A stretch of DNA of 64,000 bases. Origin: Branchinecta lynchi. Lineage: Eukaryota > Arthropoda > Branchiopoda > Anostraca > Branchinectidae. Positions 1 through 12,400 of this stretch are shown here, one piece after another; position 1 is the first letter of the stretch, and each line of letters opens with the position of its first letter. Under the pieces are notes generated by a model, which saw only the letters and a list, made by a program, of their open reading frames with translations, ran no database searches and was not told the origin of the DNA. A program made the position numbers and the translations under genes. Location: contig JAKZAP010000010.1 of NCBI GenBank assembly GCA_023053575.1, positions 10,811,225 to 10,875,224 of the forward strand, read 5' to 3'.

Positions 1-307
1 CCAAGGTATGGAAGGAAGGTGGTGGAAGGTACATAAAAGTTGTAAATTAAAAGTGATAGATAGCTTTATTGATTGCCGACAAGCCGAAGTGTCATTGCAA
101 CAATTTATAATAATAAAAAAAAGATTCAAACATAAAAGATAGTGAACAAAGCTGAGCCTTCACAGAAGGCCGGGATTTATTTAGACTAGACCGCTAGAAT
201 CTGGGTAAGCCGTTAAACAGGCTGATATAGGAGTCCTAACAACTGGGTCCAGTTGAAGTGGTTGAATGTCGAAAGTTCAGTCGATTTTAAAATGTCTGGG
301 TTTTCAG
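1..307. other. Intron sequence, LINE-tail-like A/T stretch
   Basis: TAGCTTTATTGATTGCCGAC and poly(A)-rich sequence resemble a - strand retroelement tail. The rest leads to the exon acceptor at 306-307. Nothing else is recognised. Confidence 0.3.
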
Positions 308-458
308 GGACCAGATACTTGAGCTACAGCGTGACGAACCAGAGAAAATTCCGGAAGTACTTATTTCCATGCCTAGTCAGTTGGAGCCCTCCGACGTTCT
401 TGATCTGTATAGTTTGGTGCATTTTTACGAAGTCATGACACCTCAGTCTTTCCGTAAG
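308..458 (+). CDS. TBC1D23: TBC1D23 exon: end of TBC domain
   Basis: The exon follows a TTTTCAG acceptor and ends at AAG before GTAAGT. It reads RDQILELQRDEPEKIPEVLI and then continues to TPQSFRK. The RDxIL start and the xTPxSFRK end match the last helices of the TBC domain of TBC1D23. Base 308 completes a codon begun in an exon outside the window, and the exon ends in phase 0. Confidence 0.9.
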
Positions 459-3400
459 GTAAGTTTTTGTATAGTGCGGCTTCATCTGCTTAAACAAGTA
501 CAGCTAGCTTATACCGTATATAGTTTTGTTTGTTCTCACTATCCGTGTGATTAAAGAAGGAGTTTTACGTTATCGTGTCAAGGAATTATTGTTGTAACTT
601 CTGCCGAAACCGTAGCCATCCAACGGAATGGCTTGAAGGAAGGGTTCTTCCTTTCACTTAGTTGTCTACGAAGTCTTTCAATCTGATTGCGTTTAACGAA
701 GGTGTAGATTTGTTCGAATGGTTTTGGCTAAGTTCAGGTTCAGGACACGTTTATTGCTCTGCACTCACTGATGCCTTTTCACTTCGAATCCTCACCTGGA
801 TCTGCTGTGATCCTCTTAAAACAATGACTAGAAAAGTCTTTTATAGACTCTTTTTTTTACGTCAATCTCGGCTTGCTGTCCTCTCACTGACCACCTGATC
901 ATCTCCCACTTCAACCGCTGAGTCTTGGATGTCAGAACTTGCCGTGGGACTTGGTTTTGAATTCGGAAACAATATTCCTTTTAAATCAAGGTAAACCAGA
1001 TGAGAACTTTGAATTTGCTAATGATAAAGATAATAAGACCCGTCGTAACATGATCCGCCATGGAATATTGACCCTCCTTGGAATAGCTAGCTTTCACAAA
1101 CGTATCGGTTCTTAGTGACGTGGCAGTATTCATCGTTGCTAAGTTTTAGGGTCTTGGTTGTCTTGGAATTGTAGTGCTTCAGGTATGTTTGTTGGTGAAG
1201 GTCTTCCACCTTTTGGTGAAGTGAGTCGGGCATCTGCAAACGGAAATCTTGAGAAACACTTAGAGTGGAGGGATCGGGATGGAGCTTGGTGGGAAGAACA
1301 AGCACAAGTCCTAGATACGTCGTTGACGTAACCGGACCGGATCCGGGCACTGTGGGGGAGTTGGGGTGGGGGTCCGGATTTTTAGTGACCTGGCGAGTTC
1401 GGCCTACTTCCTCATGTGCTAGGGCGATGAAACTTGGCAGGTATGCCAGGGATTCGAACAGATTGACTTGAGAACAGCTGTTTCCCCGATCCGACCATCA
1501 TGGGGGAGTGGATGGATGGGGAGTCCGGAATCTAGTGGCGAGCATAACTTTTGAACGGGTGATCGGATTTGAATGAAACTTGTCTGGTGGAAAGAGCTAT
1601 CGCCTCGGATGTTCAGTGTCAAGTCCGGGTCGTGTCCGATACCTGTGGGGGGATGGGGGGACCGGAAAACTAAAGAAACTCTACAAGCAGAGGGATTGGG
1701 ACAGAAATTAATGGAGAGCAAGCATTAGGCCTAGATACGAGATCGACCGAGCCAGATGGTTTCGGTGCTCTGTGGGGGAGTTGGAGGGGGTTTCCTTGAA
1801 TTCTGGTAGTCGCGAGTAAGAATAGTTCCAGACAACGAAACTTTGCTGACATATTAGCAACCCGACTTAATTGACTTAAGAACCTGACGCAACATACCCC
1901 CGAAAACTTCCGTTTCTAGATCCGAGCATTGTGGGGACCAAGAGAAGAGTCTGATTCGAGTGAAACTTAATGGGTAATAAGAATTGGTAAACCTCGTCAT
2001 GAAAAACATGCTTTCGAAGTATATACGACCACGGTTGGGGAAGTGGGGGGGGGGGGGGCTTTTGACATGCACAAAAACCGAACGGATGGACCAAATGAGA
2101 AGCAAGTTCGACAGTGCCGAGTTTATGTGGCCTAGATTTGTTAGTTGGCGTCCGGGCCGGATTCGGCCAAGGTAGGGGGGGGGTACCGGAATTTTCCAAA
2201 AATGCTCAGATTCGAGTGAAACTTGATAGATGGTATAAAAGAAGATGCTTTAGATGGTCCAACTTTATAGTCCGAACCAGATTTGGCCACGGACCATGGT
2301 AGGGGGAGATAGAGGGAGTACCGGAAATCGTCTAGCACGTCTAGGGATAAACGAGTGGATTTATTGGTCTGAAACTTGGAAGTTTGAACAGTCATGTGCA
2401 TTTGCTACAGGCAATCGAGACGATGCCGGAACTGCTCAGAAGTGAGTGAAACTAAATATTATATTTCTATTTCCGAACCGCATTTTGGGATGGCGGGTGT
2501 ATTTTGTGACGTTCTCATCTACTTTCTTGTACTGCCTACTCGTAACAAGTGCCAAATGAGCTCGTAGCTCTTGTTTTAAGATGAAATGGCTCAGAAATAT
2601 CGTTTTCCGAAAATGCCAGCACTTTCTATGTGAAACTAGCGATTTTCTTGTTTTTGCTTTTCGGCTTTATCCAGCCCTCCCGCTCTCAGATGCGGTGGCT
2701 GGACGTAAAATATTTGAAAACAGAACGCGCCGTGGTTAAGAAGTGGGAAAACCGAGCGAAATAAAGGAAGTCCAAAACAGAAGATAGATTTCAGTCAATT
2801 TCAATTTATTTTCAAAATTCCTTCACGGGCAAGCCGAACATTGGATGTTTCGTCATAAATATAATAACATCAACATCTTTGTCATAAATTTGTCATAAAT
2901 AATAAACTTGTTTACAATTCGAATCACTGTAAGTGATCATTGATGGCCTACCATGTCGTCCAAATGAAAAACAACACTTTGAAGCTTCTCAGGTCCTCAT
3001 GTGTGAAAAAGCTATCGGCGGACCTTGAAGCTTTTGGCGAAGTTTGTGTTTTCGTGACTGGAAAAACTCGGCGAGAAAGGGCTAAAAAAGTCGTAGGTAC
3101 GAAAGAAAACAATGGCGAAAGGCAGGGATTTCAGAAGCTTGTGATTCCAATAAGGGAGCTACGGATAATACAAAAAGTAAACGTAGCAGGAGGTTTCCTT
3201 TAAAGCATATAGGCCTGTTTCCTCCTCTAGGTGTAGGTATAACAAAAAAAAATGGTAAGCCTAGCCTTACGCCAAATTTGGAATTCCGAGAGCTTGAATG
3301 AATGAATGATCGTTTTAATTTAAAAGAAAAACTATCACAGCAAAATGCCGAATTCGTTTCTTCGTGTCAAACGTCAAAAATACACTGAATGAAATATAAA

Positions 3401-6400
3401 TTATCAAAAATAAAACATTGTCATAAAACAAACTCAATTTGCATTACACCATTCAGTGAAACTAGGCACGAAACTTTTCTTGAACCGGTCAGTGCGGTTG
3501 CGGCGAGCTTTGGGACCTTCACTGCTACTGCTCTAGGCTGGCGAAGTCTCTCGGGTAAATGGGGACTAGGGAGGAGGGAACGGTGCACGGGGTGGGAAAG
3601 GAGTTTTAGGCCAAAAGTCTGGCAAAGGTGCTCTCTCCTCTCTGCAAGCGTTTGCAGCCGAAGTTCCTTTAGCAGAAAAGAGTAAGGTACTCTGGCTTCA
3701 CCATAAATGATACGTAGTGCACATTTTTGTACTCGCTCGATCAGATCCTTCTCCCCTTGGGTGAGACCGTCATGCCATGCCGGACAAGCATATTCAAGAA
3801 ATATTCTGAATGAATGAATGAATCATTTTATTTAACCCATTCTAAACACAAAATGTGACAAATGGAGTATAAGAAGGGAAGAAAAAAAAGAAAAAATTAA
3901 TCACACTAACTAACAAATAAACAAAGAACTAGCACAACTGGCCTACTTTAAAAATGCCTGGTACAGGCTATGCTTGGGATCCAGGGACTGTAGAAACTTT
4001 TCTGTACGGATGTTGATGACATCCGTGGGATCAAGAACACCGTATTTAACAATTAGTGAAGTATTTCTCGTCCAAAGAGGTACTCCAAGCAAAAACTTCG
4101 CAAACTTGAAGTAAACAACTCTTATTGCTTTCTTTTCCTTCAGTGTGAAAAGCATCCAAAAAGGCGACAGAGCGAGAATGTGCGGGATAACCAGAGCGGT
4201 ACAAAAGTTCAACCGGTTAAATTTCACCTTATTCCTACAGAGCGTACCATACGCTTTTCGAACTTTCTAGGTAGTCTAGGGGGCGTTGGTAAGTGGCGTC
4301 GTCTTCGTGCTCCTGGGGGGGTTGGGAGTTGTTTTGGTGTTTTTGCTTTTGTGTGCTTTCTTTGCTTCAGTTTGCTTGCATCATTGGCATAGTTAGCACT
4401 AAGCTTTAGCCCCTGCATAAGAACGTGAAGTCTCCAGTGATCCAGTCTTTCAGATCCAAGGCAGTTAGAATCTATCAATGAAGACTCATTTCATTGACCA
4501 TGATTGATCTGGAATCAAGCAAAGTGAACAAGAAAGTTTTCCAAAAGATGCAGGAAGATCCCGCAAATCAAGAAATAAAGAATTTTGAGGGACCCCCCCC
4601 CCCCATTAAAAGAGTGGTGTTTCATCAATTGTGTTCAAAGTGATGGTTCACCATCAATTGTATTTAGAGTGATGGTTTTACCATCAATTGTATATTTATT
4701 TGTTTATTTATTTATTTATCACCCGTCATTTCAAAAAGAAAAAGGACGAAGTACAAAAACGAAAAGAAAAGCAATACCAAAGAAAAACAGAACACTTTCA
4801 TAGGAAAAAAAAATCAACAAATACAACTGAAAAACTCTCTGATTGACAACTAAAAAACGAGTACAAAGTGGATTACACACACATTTAGACTTGTGTTCCA
4901 GGGGTGGGACTGGATTTTTGTGTTGTACTTGTTAATCAGGTTAGCAATAGCAAGCTCAGGGGGACCCCATATTGGAGATTGAGGCATTGGGGCTTCGGCT
5001 AGAGTGTTTAGCCTACCCAACATAACAATAATAATAGGTAGTACATCTGAAAAAGTGAGATGAACTAGTTTGCCCAACACATGGCCTGACTCTGACGGTT
5101 TCCCGTTCCAGCTCTTTCACGAAACCATCTTCGGAGAAGGAGAATCCTCTCTCGACCAGCATTTTAGTGACGTTTTGGCAGAAGCCAACCACGTACCTTT
5201 GAACCAGTCACTGTGTCTTCCCGTAACGGTGGGGGAACTGGTCGACTCCCTCCAGAGTAACGATGAGGACGGAAAGCGAAAATTCAAACTCATTGACTGT
5301 CGTCCCTATGTTAACAACAGCTCGGGTCATGTGCCAGGTGCTGTAAATCTGGACTGTAGTGTGGTAAGTTACGTCCGGTTCCTACGTAGTTCGTCGCTTA
5401 AAATGCGTGTTTCCAGCTTACCGTGGAAAATTAAACAGCATTCTTTGATTCAGCGTGTCTTGTACCAACGTATCAGATCTCTGCACCGTCTGAATTAGTT
5501 GTTTTTACTAGTTCCTAAGTTTTTGTGAGATTCCGGTTGAAACAGTCGTTAGAGACAAAGAATTGCATTTTATTCCAACCTAAGATTTTGTTTATAACAG
5601 TGCCGACCATTTAGTTTGTTCCAACGATTATTATCTTCCTGTTTCTACCGAAATTTTGTCGAAAACCTAGCCGTAAACGGCAGGATATCCTAAAAGAACA
5701 GGTTGTTTTATCTTGGTGTAGACCGCAGTCGTAAGTTTCCTCGGCAAATTTCGTACACCTTCGGTTTTGCCCCTATTCCGGTCATCTCCCAAGCCGAAAA
5801 GACGGCATATCTTGGGTCCGGTGCGTTGTTTCGTCCATACATAGATTACACCAAATCAAATTATTCCGGCCCTCTGTTTGGTCTTAAAATTCCCGGTTTT
5901 GGTCTTAATTCATTCAAAATTCGAAATTTTAAATCAGTACAATACAGTCAAAACATGCAACCATCCGGGACCGAACATGCAAAAAAAAAAAAAATCGGAA
6001 TTCGAAATCCGGTTCAACTCTGCATTCGAGGCAGGAAGTAACAATGTTTCTTGAATAAGGACATCTTTTTAACCCTCTGGTTAACTTTGCCGGACGAGTT
6101 TTAATCCTTATGTATTTAATCCTCCTATTCCTAGTTGTCGAGGCACGAAGCCCGTCTGCAATCTTGACCTCTCTGTTGGCCTGAAAGATCTCTGTTCCAT
6201 GAAAATACCTCGGATCATTCGCAAGTTAAGCTGCCCACCGATCGACGGATGCACAAAGTTATGATCCCATAAAGTTTATCCTGATTTCAGTTTGGAATGC
6301 AGAAAGTTTGATTTTTGAGAACTGTGCTAGTCACGTTACAGACTTAGAAAAAGGGTCAAACAATCTTGTCTTACATTAAGGATTTGGACAGGTATTCGGC

Positions 6401-9400
6401 TTCTGACTGCAGGTGGTAAAGGCAAACGTAAATTACGGGCTAACCAAAATAATCAACATATCGGAATGTAACGTGGCCAAATTACATATAAACAAGAGCT
6501 AGAAGATCATATGGCACTTCTAAAGCTGGATCGGAGGATGAAAGTAGGCATTTGCCAATTCGTGGGTTTGTTGTGATGATTTGCAAGCAAAATCCTTGAG
6601 ATAAAATGATCATGGGCCCTTGGAAATCACGAGAATTAACTGTTTGGTAAAAAGTATTTTATTTTTGCAAGTTTGCTGTGGCGATGCGCACTTTTAGGGC
6701 GCTAGAAATACAACTGTAATCAAAACCATTGAAACAAAAACGATCATAGGCTCATCAAGATCACGAAAATGTATATTGGCTCAAAAGTATTGTCTGTACT
6801 TTAAGGAATTCACTTGTAAGCTAAACCCTTGAAGCAAAATGACGATGGCCCCTTAGGGATCATGAATATGTACCGTTTGGTAAAAAAACGTTTTTTTTTA
6901 TTTCGATTAAGATTGACTCTTTAAAGGCTTATAGAAATCGATTTTTAAGCAACCATGGGCTCATGGGGATTATGAAAATATGTATTTAGCTGAAAAGTAT
7001 TTTTTGTACTTTGCAGTTAAGACGAGTACTTTGTGGGAAGGTCGGATAGGAAAGTGACAATTTCCAAGCCAAGCTTTCCAAGTCTCTAATGTTCAAGCCA
7101 TGTCTTATCGTCCTAGCACATCTGGAAGTACCTTAACTCGCGATCACCGGAATTCCAGCCTCCCCCCCCCTCCAACTCCCCCACAGTGCTCGAATCCGGT
7201 CCGGTTCTGTTACTGATGTATCTAGGGCTTGTGCTTGCTCTTCCCGCCAAGTTTCATCCACTCTAACCGTGTCACAAGATTTCCAGTTCACCCTCCGACC
7301 CCCCCCCCCCCACATTCATCGGATCCGGTCCGGACTTAAAATGGGACATTTGAGACACGATGTCTTTCCAAATAATAAGTTTCATTTAGACCCGACTAGC
7401 CTCTCGAAAGTTATACATACCTCAAAATTCAGGATTCCCCTCCCTCAACTCCCCCCGCGATGGTCGGATCGAAAAAGTGACTATTTTTAAGCCAATCTTG
7501 TCAAGTCTCTGATGTTCAAGCCAAGTTTCATCGTCCTAGCACATCTGGAACTACCTTAACTTGCAATCACCGGAATTCAATCAATCAATCAAGTTTTGTC
7601 CGAATAGCTACAAGCTAGAAAAGGAATACAGATTTACAAAATACACAGACACACAAGAAACAATTTAACTAATACACTTACAAGAAATTACCAGAAATAA
7701 ATGATGGAATGAAACTACGTAAAAATTGGGTAAAAGAATTAGCAGGATATGGGGAAAACTTATTGCCAGTATTCCTCTCGGACCGACGCACGGAAGACGG
7801 GAGGAGAGGGGGAATAGATGGGTCATCTGTTGACAACACGTTATCTTAGCTCCAAATTTGTTTGAAAGAGTATTTCTACGTCTTCCGGACCCCCCCCCCC
7901 CTCCCAGCTGCTCCCACAGTGCCCGAATCCTGTCCGGCTTTGTCACTGGTGTATCCAGTGGTTGCGCTTGTTCTTCTTACCAAGTTTCATCCTGATTGCT
8001 CCACTCTAAGCGTGTAACAAAATTTCCGGTTCCCTCCTCGGTCCCCACCAAATTCCTCGGATCCGGGCCTGGAGACAGGACATCCGGGACATGTGGTCTC
8101 TCTAAATATCAAGTTTCCTTGTGATCCGATCACCCATTCGGTGGTTGTAGATACCTCAAGATTCCGGATTCCCCTTTCCTCCGCTGCCTTTCTAGGTTCG
8201 CTCCATTCTAGGTGTCACACAAGATTTCCGGTTCCCCCCTCCCCCCCCCCCACATTCATCGGATTCGCTCCGAACTGGAGATGGTACTATTTCCAAGTTA
8301 GTTTGGTCGGGTCCCTGATATGCCTGCCAAGTTTCATCGTCTTAGCACATCTGGAAGTACCCGAACTCGAGAACAGTGGACCGCCAGACCGACCGACAGA
8401 CCGAAAAGTGATCGGTATATAGCACTTGAGCGGAGCTGTAACTGCCATAAACACTGAAGACGAACCGTACACAAAGATAATGATTGGGGTAACAGCCAAC
8501 TGGTGGTAAAACAGTAACCTACTAATGTCTAACATACAGGGAAACAAAGGAGGGGATAAAACTATTCTGGTATCTAACATTTCTGCAAAAAACTGGTTGA
8601 ACTGTAGGGACCAGTTTGGAAGCTTGTCTTTGAGGCCTCACGCTTTCTGTATTGACCATCGGACCTTATTTTTTTTAGCTACTTCAAGACCCTACAGTAT
8701 TCAGCTCGTTAACGGATGCAATATTCGCCGGTGGAAGAGCGGATGGAGAAGGGGACCGGACAAGCGAGCACTACTGTTTTATGGGGAGTGGTCGCCCAGC
8801 AGACGATGGCGCGTTGAATATGACGATTTCCTATTTTCTTCAGAGGAAAAAGGAACATGTGTCAGTCCTCGTTGGCGGCTTCTCTGGTAGGTTTTGACTT
8901 AAATGTGCAGATACACTAGTTGCTACTCCATGCGATGGAAGTTTAACCTGTGAAAGCAGGCTAAATTCAAATACAGTAAGGGTTTGCTTGTCTGGACGTT
9001 AGTTAACTTTGAAAGGTGCGGTTTTCACCCACTGCTGTGATAACAGTTAACGATTGTTGAGTAAGTATTGCCCCTGTGGGCTCCTAAAACTGGGGAGTCA
9101 GTTTTTTATTTTTGACAATTTGATCAAGAACTACATCGCCCAAACTGAAATTGCCGTCCCAAGTACCATACCTTGAATTTAGTTGAACTTGTGCGTCAAA
9201 AGTGATGTATATGCTGAAACAAAAGAAATTCAAGGACAACATCCTGAGATAAAAGCTGGTGTAAGAAGACCAAAGGTTTCAATGGGATCCCTCAAATTTA
9301 ATATCCAGACAGATGGGTCTTGTAGACAGGGGCGTCACGACGGGGGGGGGGGGGTCCCCCTCCCCAATGTTGTCGTCTAGTCGGTAAAAAAAAAAAAAAA

Positions 9401-12400
9401 GGCGTCGGCGCGAAGCGTCGCGATTTTTCGTTGATTTTGTTTCATGAAAACAGTCGGTTTTCTAAAAATCAGTTGGTTTTTTGTCAAAACAGTCGGTTTG
9501 AAAATCAGTCGACTTTTTTTCAAAACTGTCGTTTTTCTTGAAAACAGTCGGTAAAAATTATCAGCCAGTCGAGAAATCCCTTGTCCCCCCCCCCCCCCCC
9601 CTCCCCTCAAACATTGTGTCTAGCAACGCCTTTGCTTGTAGATATCCGGTCTTCGCCAGAATCCTTGAACTTTTTTACTATTAAGATTTAGAAACAGAAG
9701 AAGTCCAATGGCTAATCTCAGAAAACCAAGTTCAGATATTGAGTTCAGATATATTCAGCATGTGTGTACCTACCCCTAGGCTATACGTCATATCTACTTT
9801 GACGAAATTGATCAAATCTTCCTGCCTTACTTCTGCCAAATCTCTGGTTTAGATAGATAGATAGATAGAAAGTTTATTTTAAAAATCGAATATCGTGGTT
9901 ATAAACCAAATTTGCGATTATTGTCAAACAGACAGAAAAAACTACAATATATGTGTAAAATGTCAACTGGATTCCAGGCGAACTACTTGTCTTGCAAAAT
10001 CTAAAGCTCAAAAACGAATTCAAAGTATCTCCTTACCCCTATATCGAACATCTAATCAACTTCAGATAAAACTTTAAATTTTACAAATTTTCCGGTTTCA
10101 GCCGGGTTTCGGGCGAACTACTTGTCCGGCGAGAAATGGTTTCCATATTCGTGTTCAGCATGTCTTCTCCCCCTAAATTGACTATCTCATTATCTGTTAA
10201 AAAAAAATTGTTCGCCCCTTAATTTGGACCCCCCCCCCCTCTGACCTAAAGAGTCCTCACATCCAGTTTCATCAAAATATCTCATTCTCTTCGAGAGTTA
10301 TCGTGCTGACAGACGGACAACTTTTACGAAGTCATAGGTATCCCTCCAATCACGTTTTCGGATCCCAGAAATGACTAGAGGGCCAGTCAGGATGTGACAA
10401 AAACTGGCTGCGATTATTTTTCGTGGGACTGAATGATGGATGACTGGTGGAGCGAAAATTAAACTGCTTCTGCGTTTTATGTTCACCTTTTAAAACACTT
10501 TTAAAAACTTGTATTTAGTAAGAGGTCGGTGGGGGAGCTCGAAGTAAGAGGTCGGTGGGGGAGCTCGACTTCAGCTAAGTGCAAGTCGGATGTGCGATGA
10601 AAATATCAATCGCAAACATTCGGACGAGACTCTACATCTGTATTTCAGATCTGACAGAAAATGGATTTCTGTGTACTTTTTCTCGGTTTCGTATTGATGT
10701 TTTTGGGATCCCAAAACGGAAGTGACGGGATACCTATGATTTCGTAAAAGTTGTCCGTCTGCCCGTCCATCTGTCCATTTGTCAGCATGATAACTCTCGA
10801 ACGGGTTGAGATATTTTACTCAACTTGGCATGAGGACTCTTTGTGTCAAAGTACTAGTCAAGTTCGTAGACGAGCCCTGTAGCCCCATATTTAGGGGTGG
10901 GAGAGCGGTTTCAAATTAAGGGACGAAAAAATATTTAAACAAATGCAGCCACTGTAGTCTGTGGTGGCCCAGCTTAATTTTTGACTGCGTCATTGCTGTG
11001 CCCTGGTGTTCGCCAGAGATATGGGGTAAGTAATGCTGACAGAAATATTTACCTAAAATTGAATGTCCACAATAATGGCATTTGTTTTTTCAACTATTTT
11101 CAACACAAATCTATCTGTCAATCGATCTTTTCAACTAACGTTATTCTCTCTTGTCATTTTCAGCTCTTCATGATGCCATTATCCATAACGAAGATGGAAA
11201 CATTTCCACGCTCACTCTCACTGGACACGACGCTCAGAAATGTCCTTACTGCTCTGCCTCCTTTGGCACTCTTGCAGACGAAATCAGCGAAGCGGCGGAC
11301 CTTCAGAAAAAGGAAGAAATGAAGAAGTCCGAGTCTGGGACCTTCCTAGGGGGCATTTTCTCGTAAGTAACTTTTCTCTGTTCTGCCCAACGTGATGGCG
11401 CGATCCACACACAAATCCTCGTTTCCCTAACGTCACGGCATGCCCCAGCATATGAGCACCGGTGCTTATACATTGGGGTGCCATGCCCCGTAGCAAAGGC
11501 ATGGTACCCGCTTACAAATCTGTTTAATAAGCAAATTTCCATATGGGATTCTGAGTGCAACAGATTTGTATGGCAGTACCATGCCATTGCTGCAGGGCAC
11601 GGTGGTGCAACGGATGAGATCCCTGGCGTTGGACCACCATGCCCCGATTTTGTTGATTATGGTTGGCCTGTCTTACCGGTATTACTGCTTAATTTTTTGT
11701 CCCCGATCATTCTTCCTATGTATCCAAAGTAACAGGAACATGGTGATTTTGGGATTTCCGTGTTTGGCTCTTAAATGCGGGCCAGGTTCACCTTTATTAC
11801 TTCTCAGGAGGTCATTGGTTTTTGGGATCCCAAAACGTAAGTGGAGGGATACCTGTGCTATGGCAAAAGTTGTCCGTCTGTCTGTGAGCACGATAAATCT
11901 CGAAGGGAATGAGATATTTTGATGAAACTGGGTGTGAGGATTCTTTGGGTCAATGGAAAGGTTAAGTTCGTAGATGGGCTATGTAGCTCTACAAAACTGG
12001 GGGACGAGGTTCAAATTAAGTTGCATACAAAATATTTTTTCTATAGAGCTAATGAGATAGTCGATTAAGGGGTAAGAAGACATGCTGAACACGAATATGT
12101 GAAACCATTTTCTCGCCGGACAAGTAGTTCGCCCGGAATCCGGCCAAAACCGGAAATTTTTTTAAAAATAAATGTTTTAATTGAAGCTCAGTATATGTTC
12201 GATTTAGGCATCAGAAGACATGCTGAACACGATTATGAAAACCATTTTCTTGCCGGACAAGCAGTTCGCCCGGATTCCGGCTGAAACCGAAAAATTAGTT
12301 AAAAGAAATTTTATACGAAGTTGATTAGATGTTGGATATAGGGGTAAGGAGACACGCTGAATTGGTTTTCGAGCTTTATTTTTTTGCCTGACAATTAGTT

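Larger units (their letters stand above)
8887..11163. other. Intron 3 of the window, mostly family A
   Basis: Outside the two family A copies (9265-10372, 10698-10940) the sequence is unassigned. A GT-rich duplication lies at 10516-10567. Confidence 0.4.

Noticed and set aside
5703..6041. 112-codon + strand frame as an extra TBC1D23 exon
   Set aside because: The preceding and following TBC1D23 exons join in phase without it, and its sequence has no match to the protein.
8525..8890. 121-codon open frame as the coding frame
   Set aside because: The frame one base over matches TBC1D23 with proper splice sites (8679-8886). The longer frame is a shadow.
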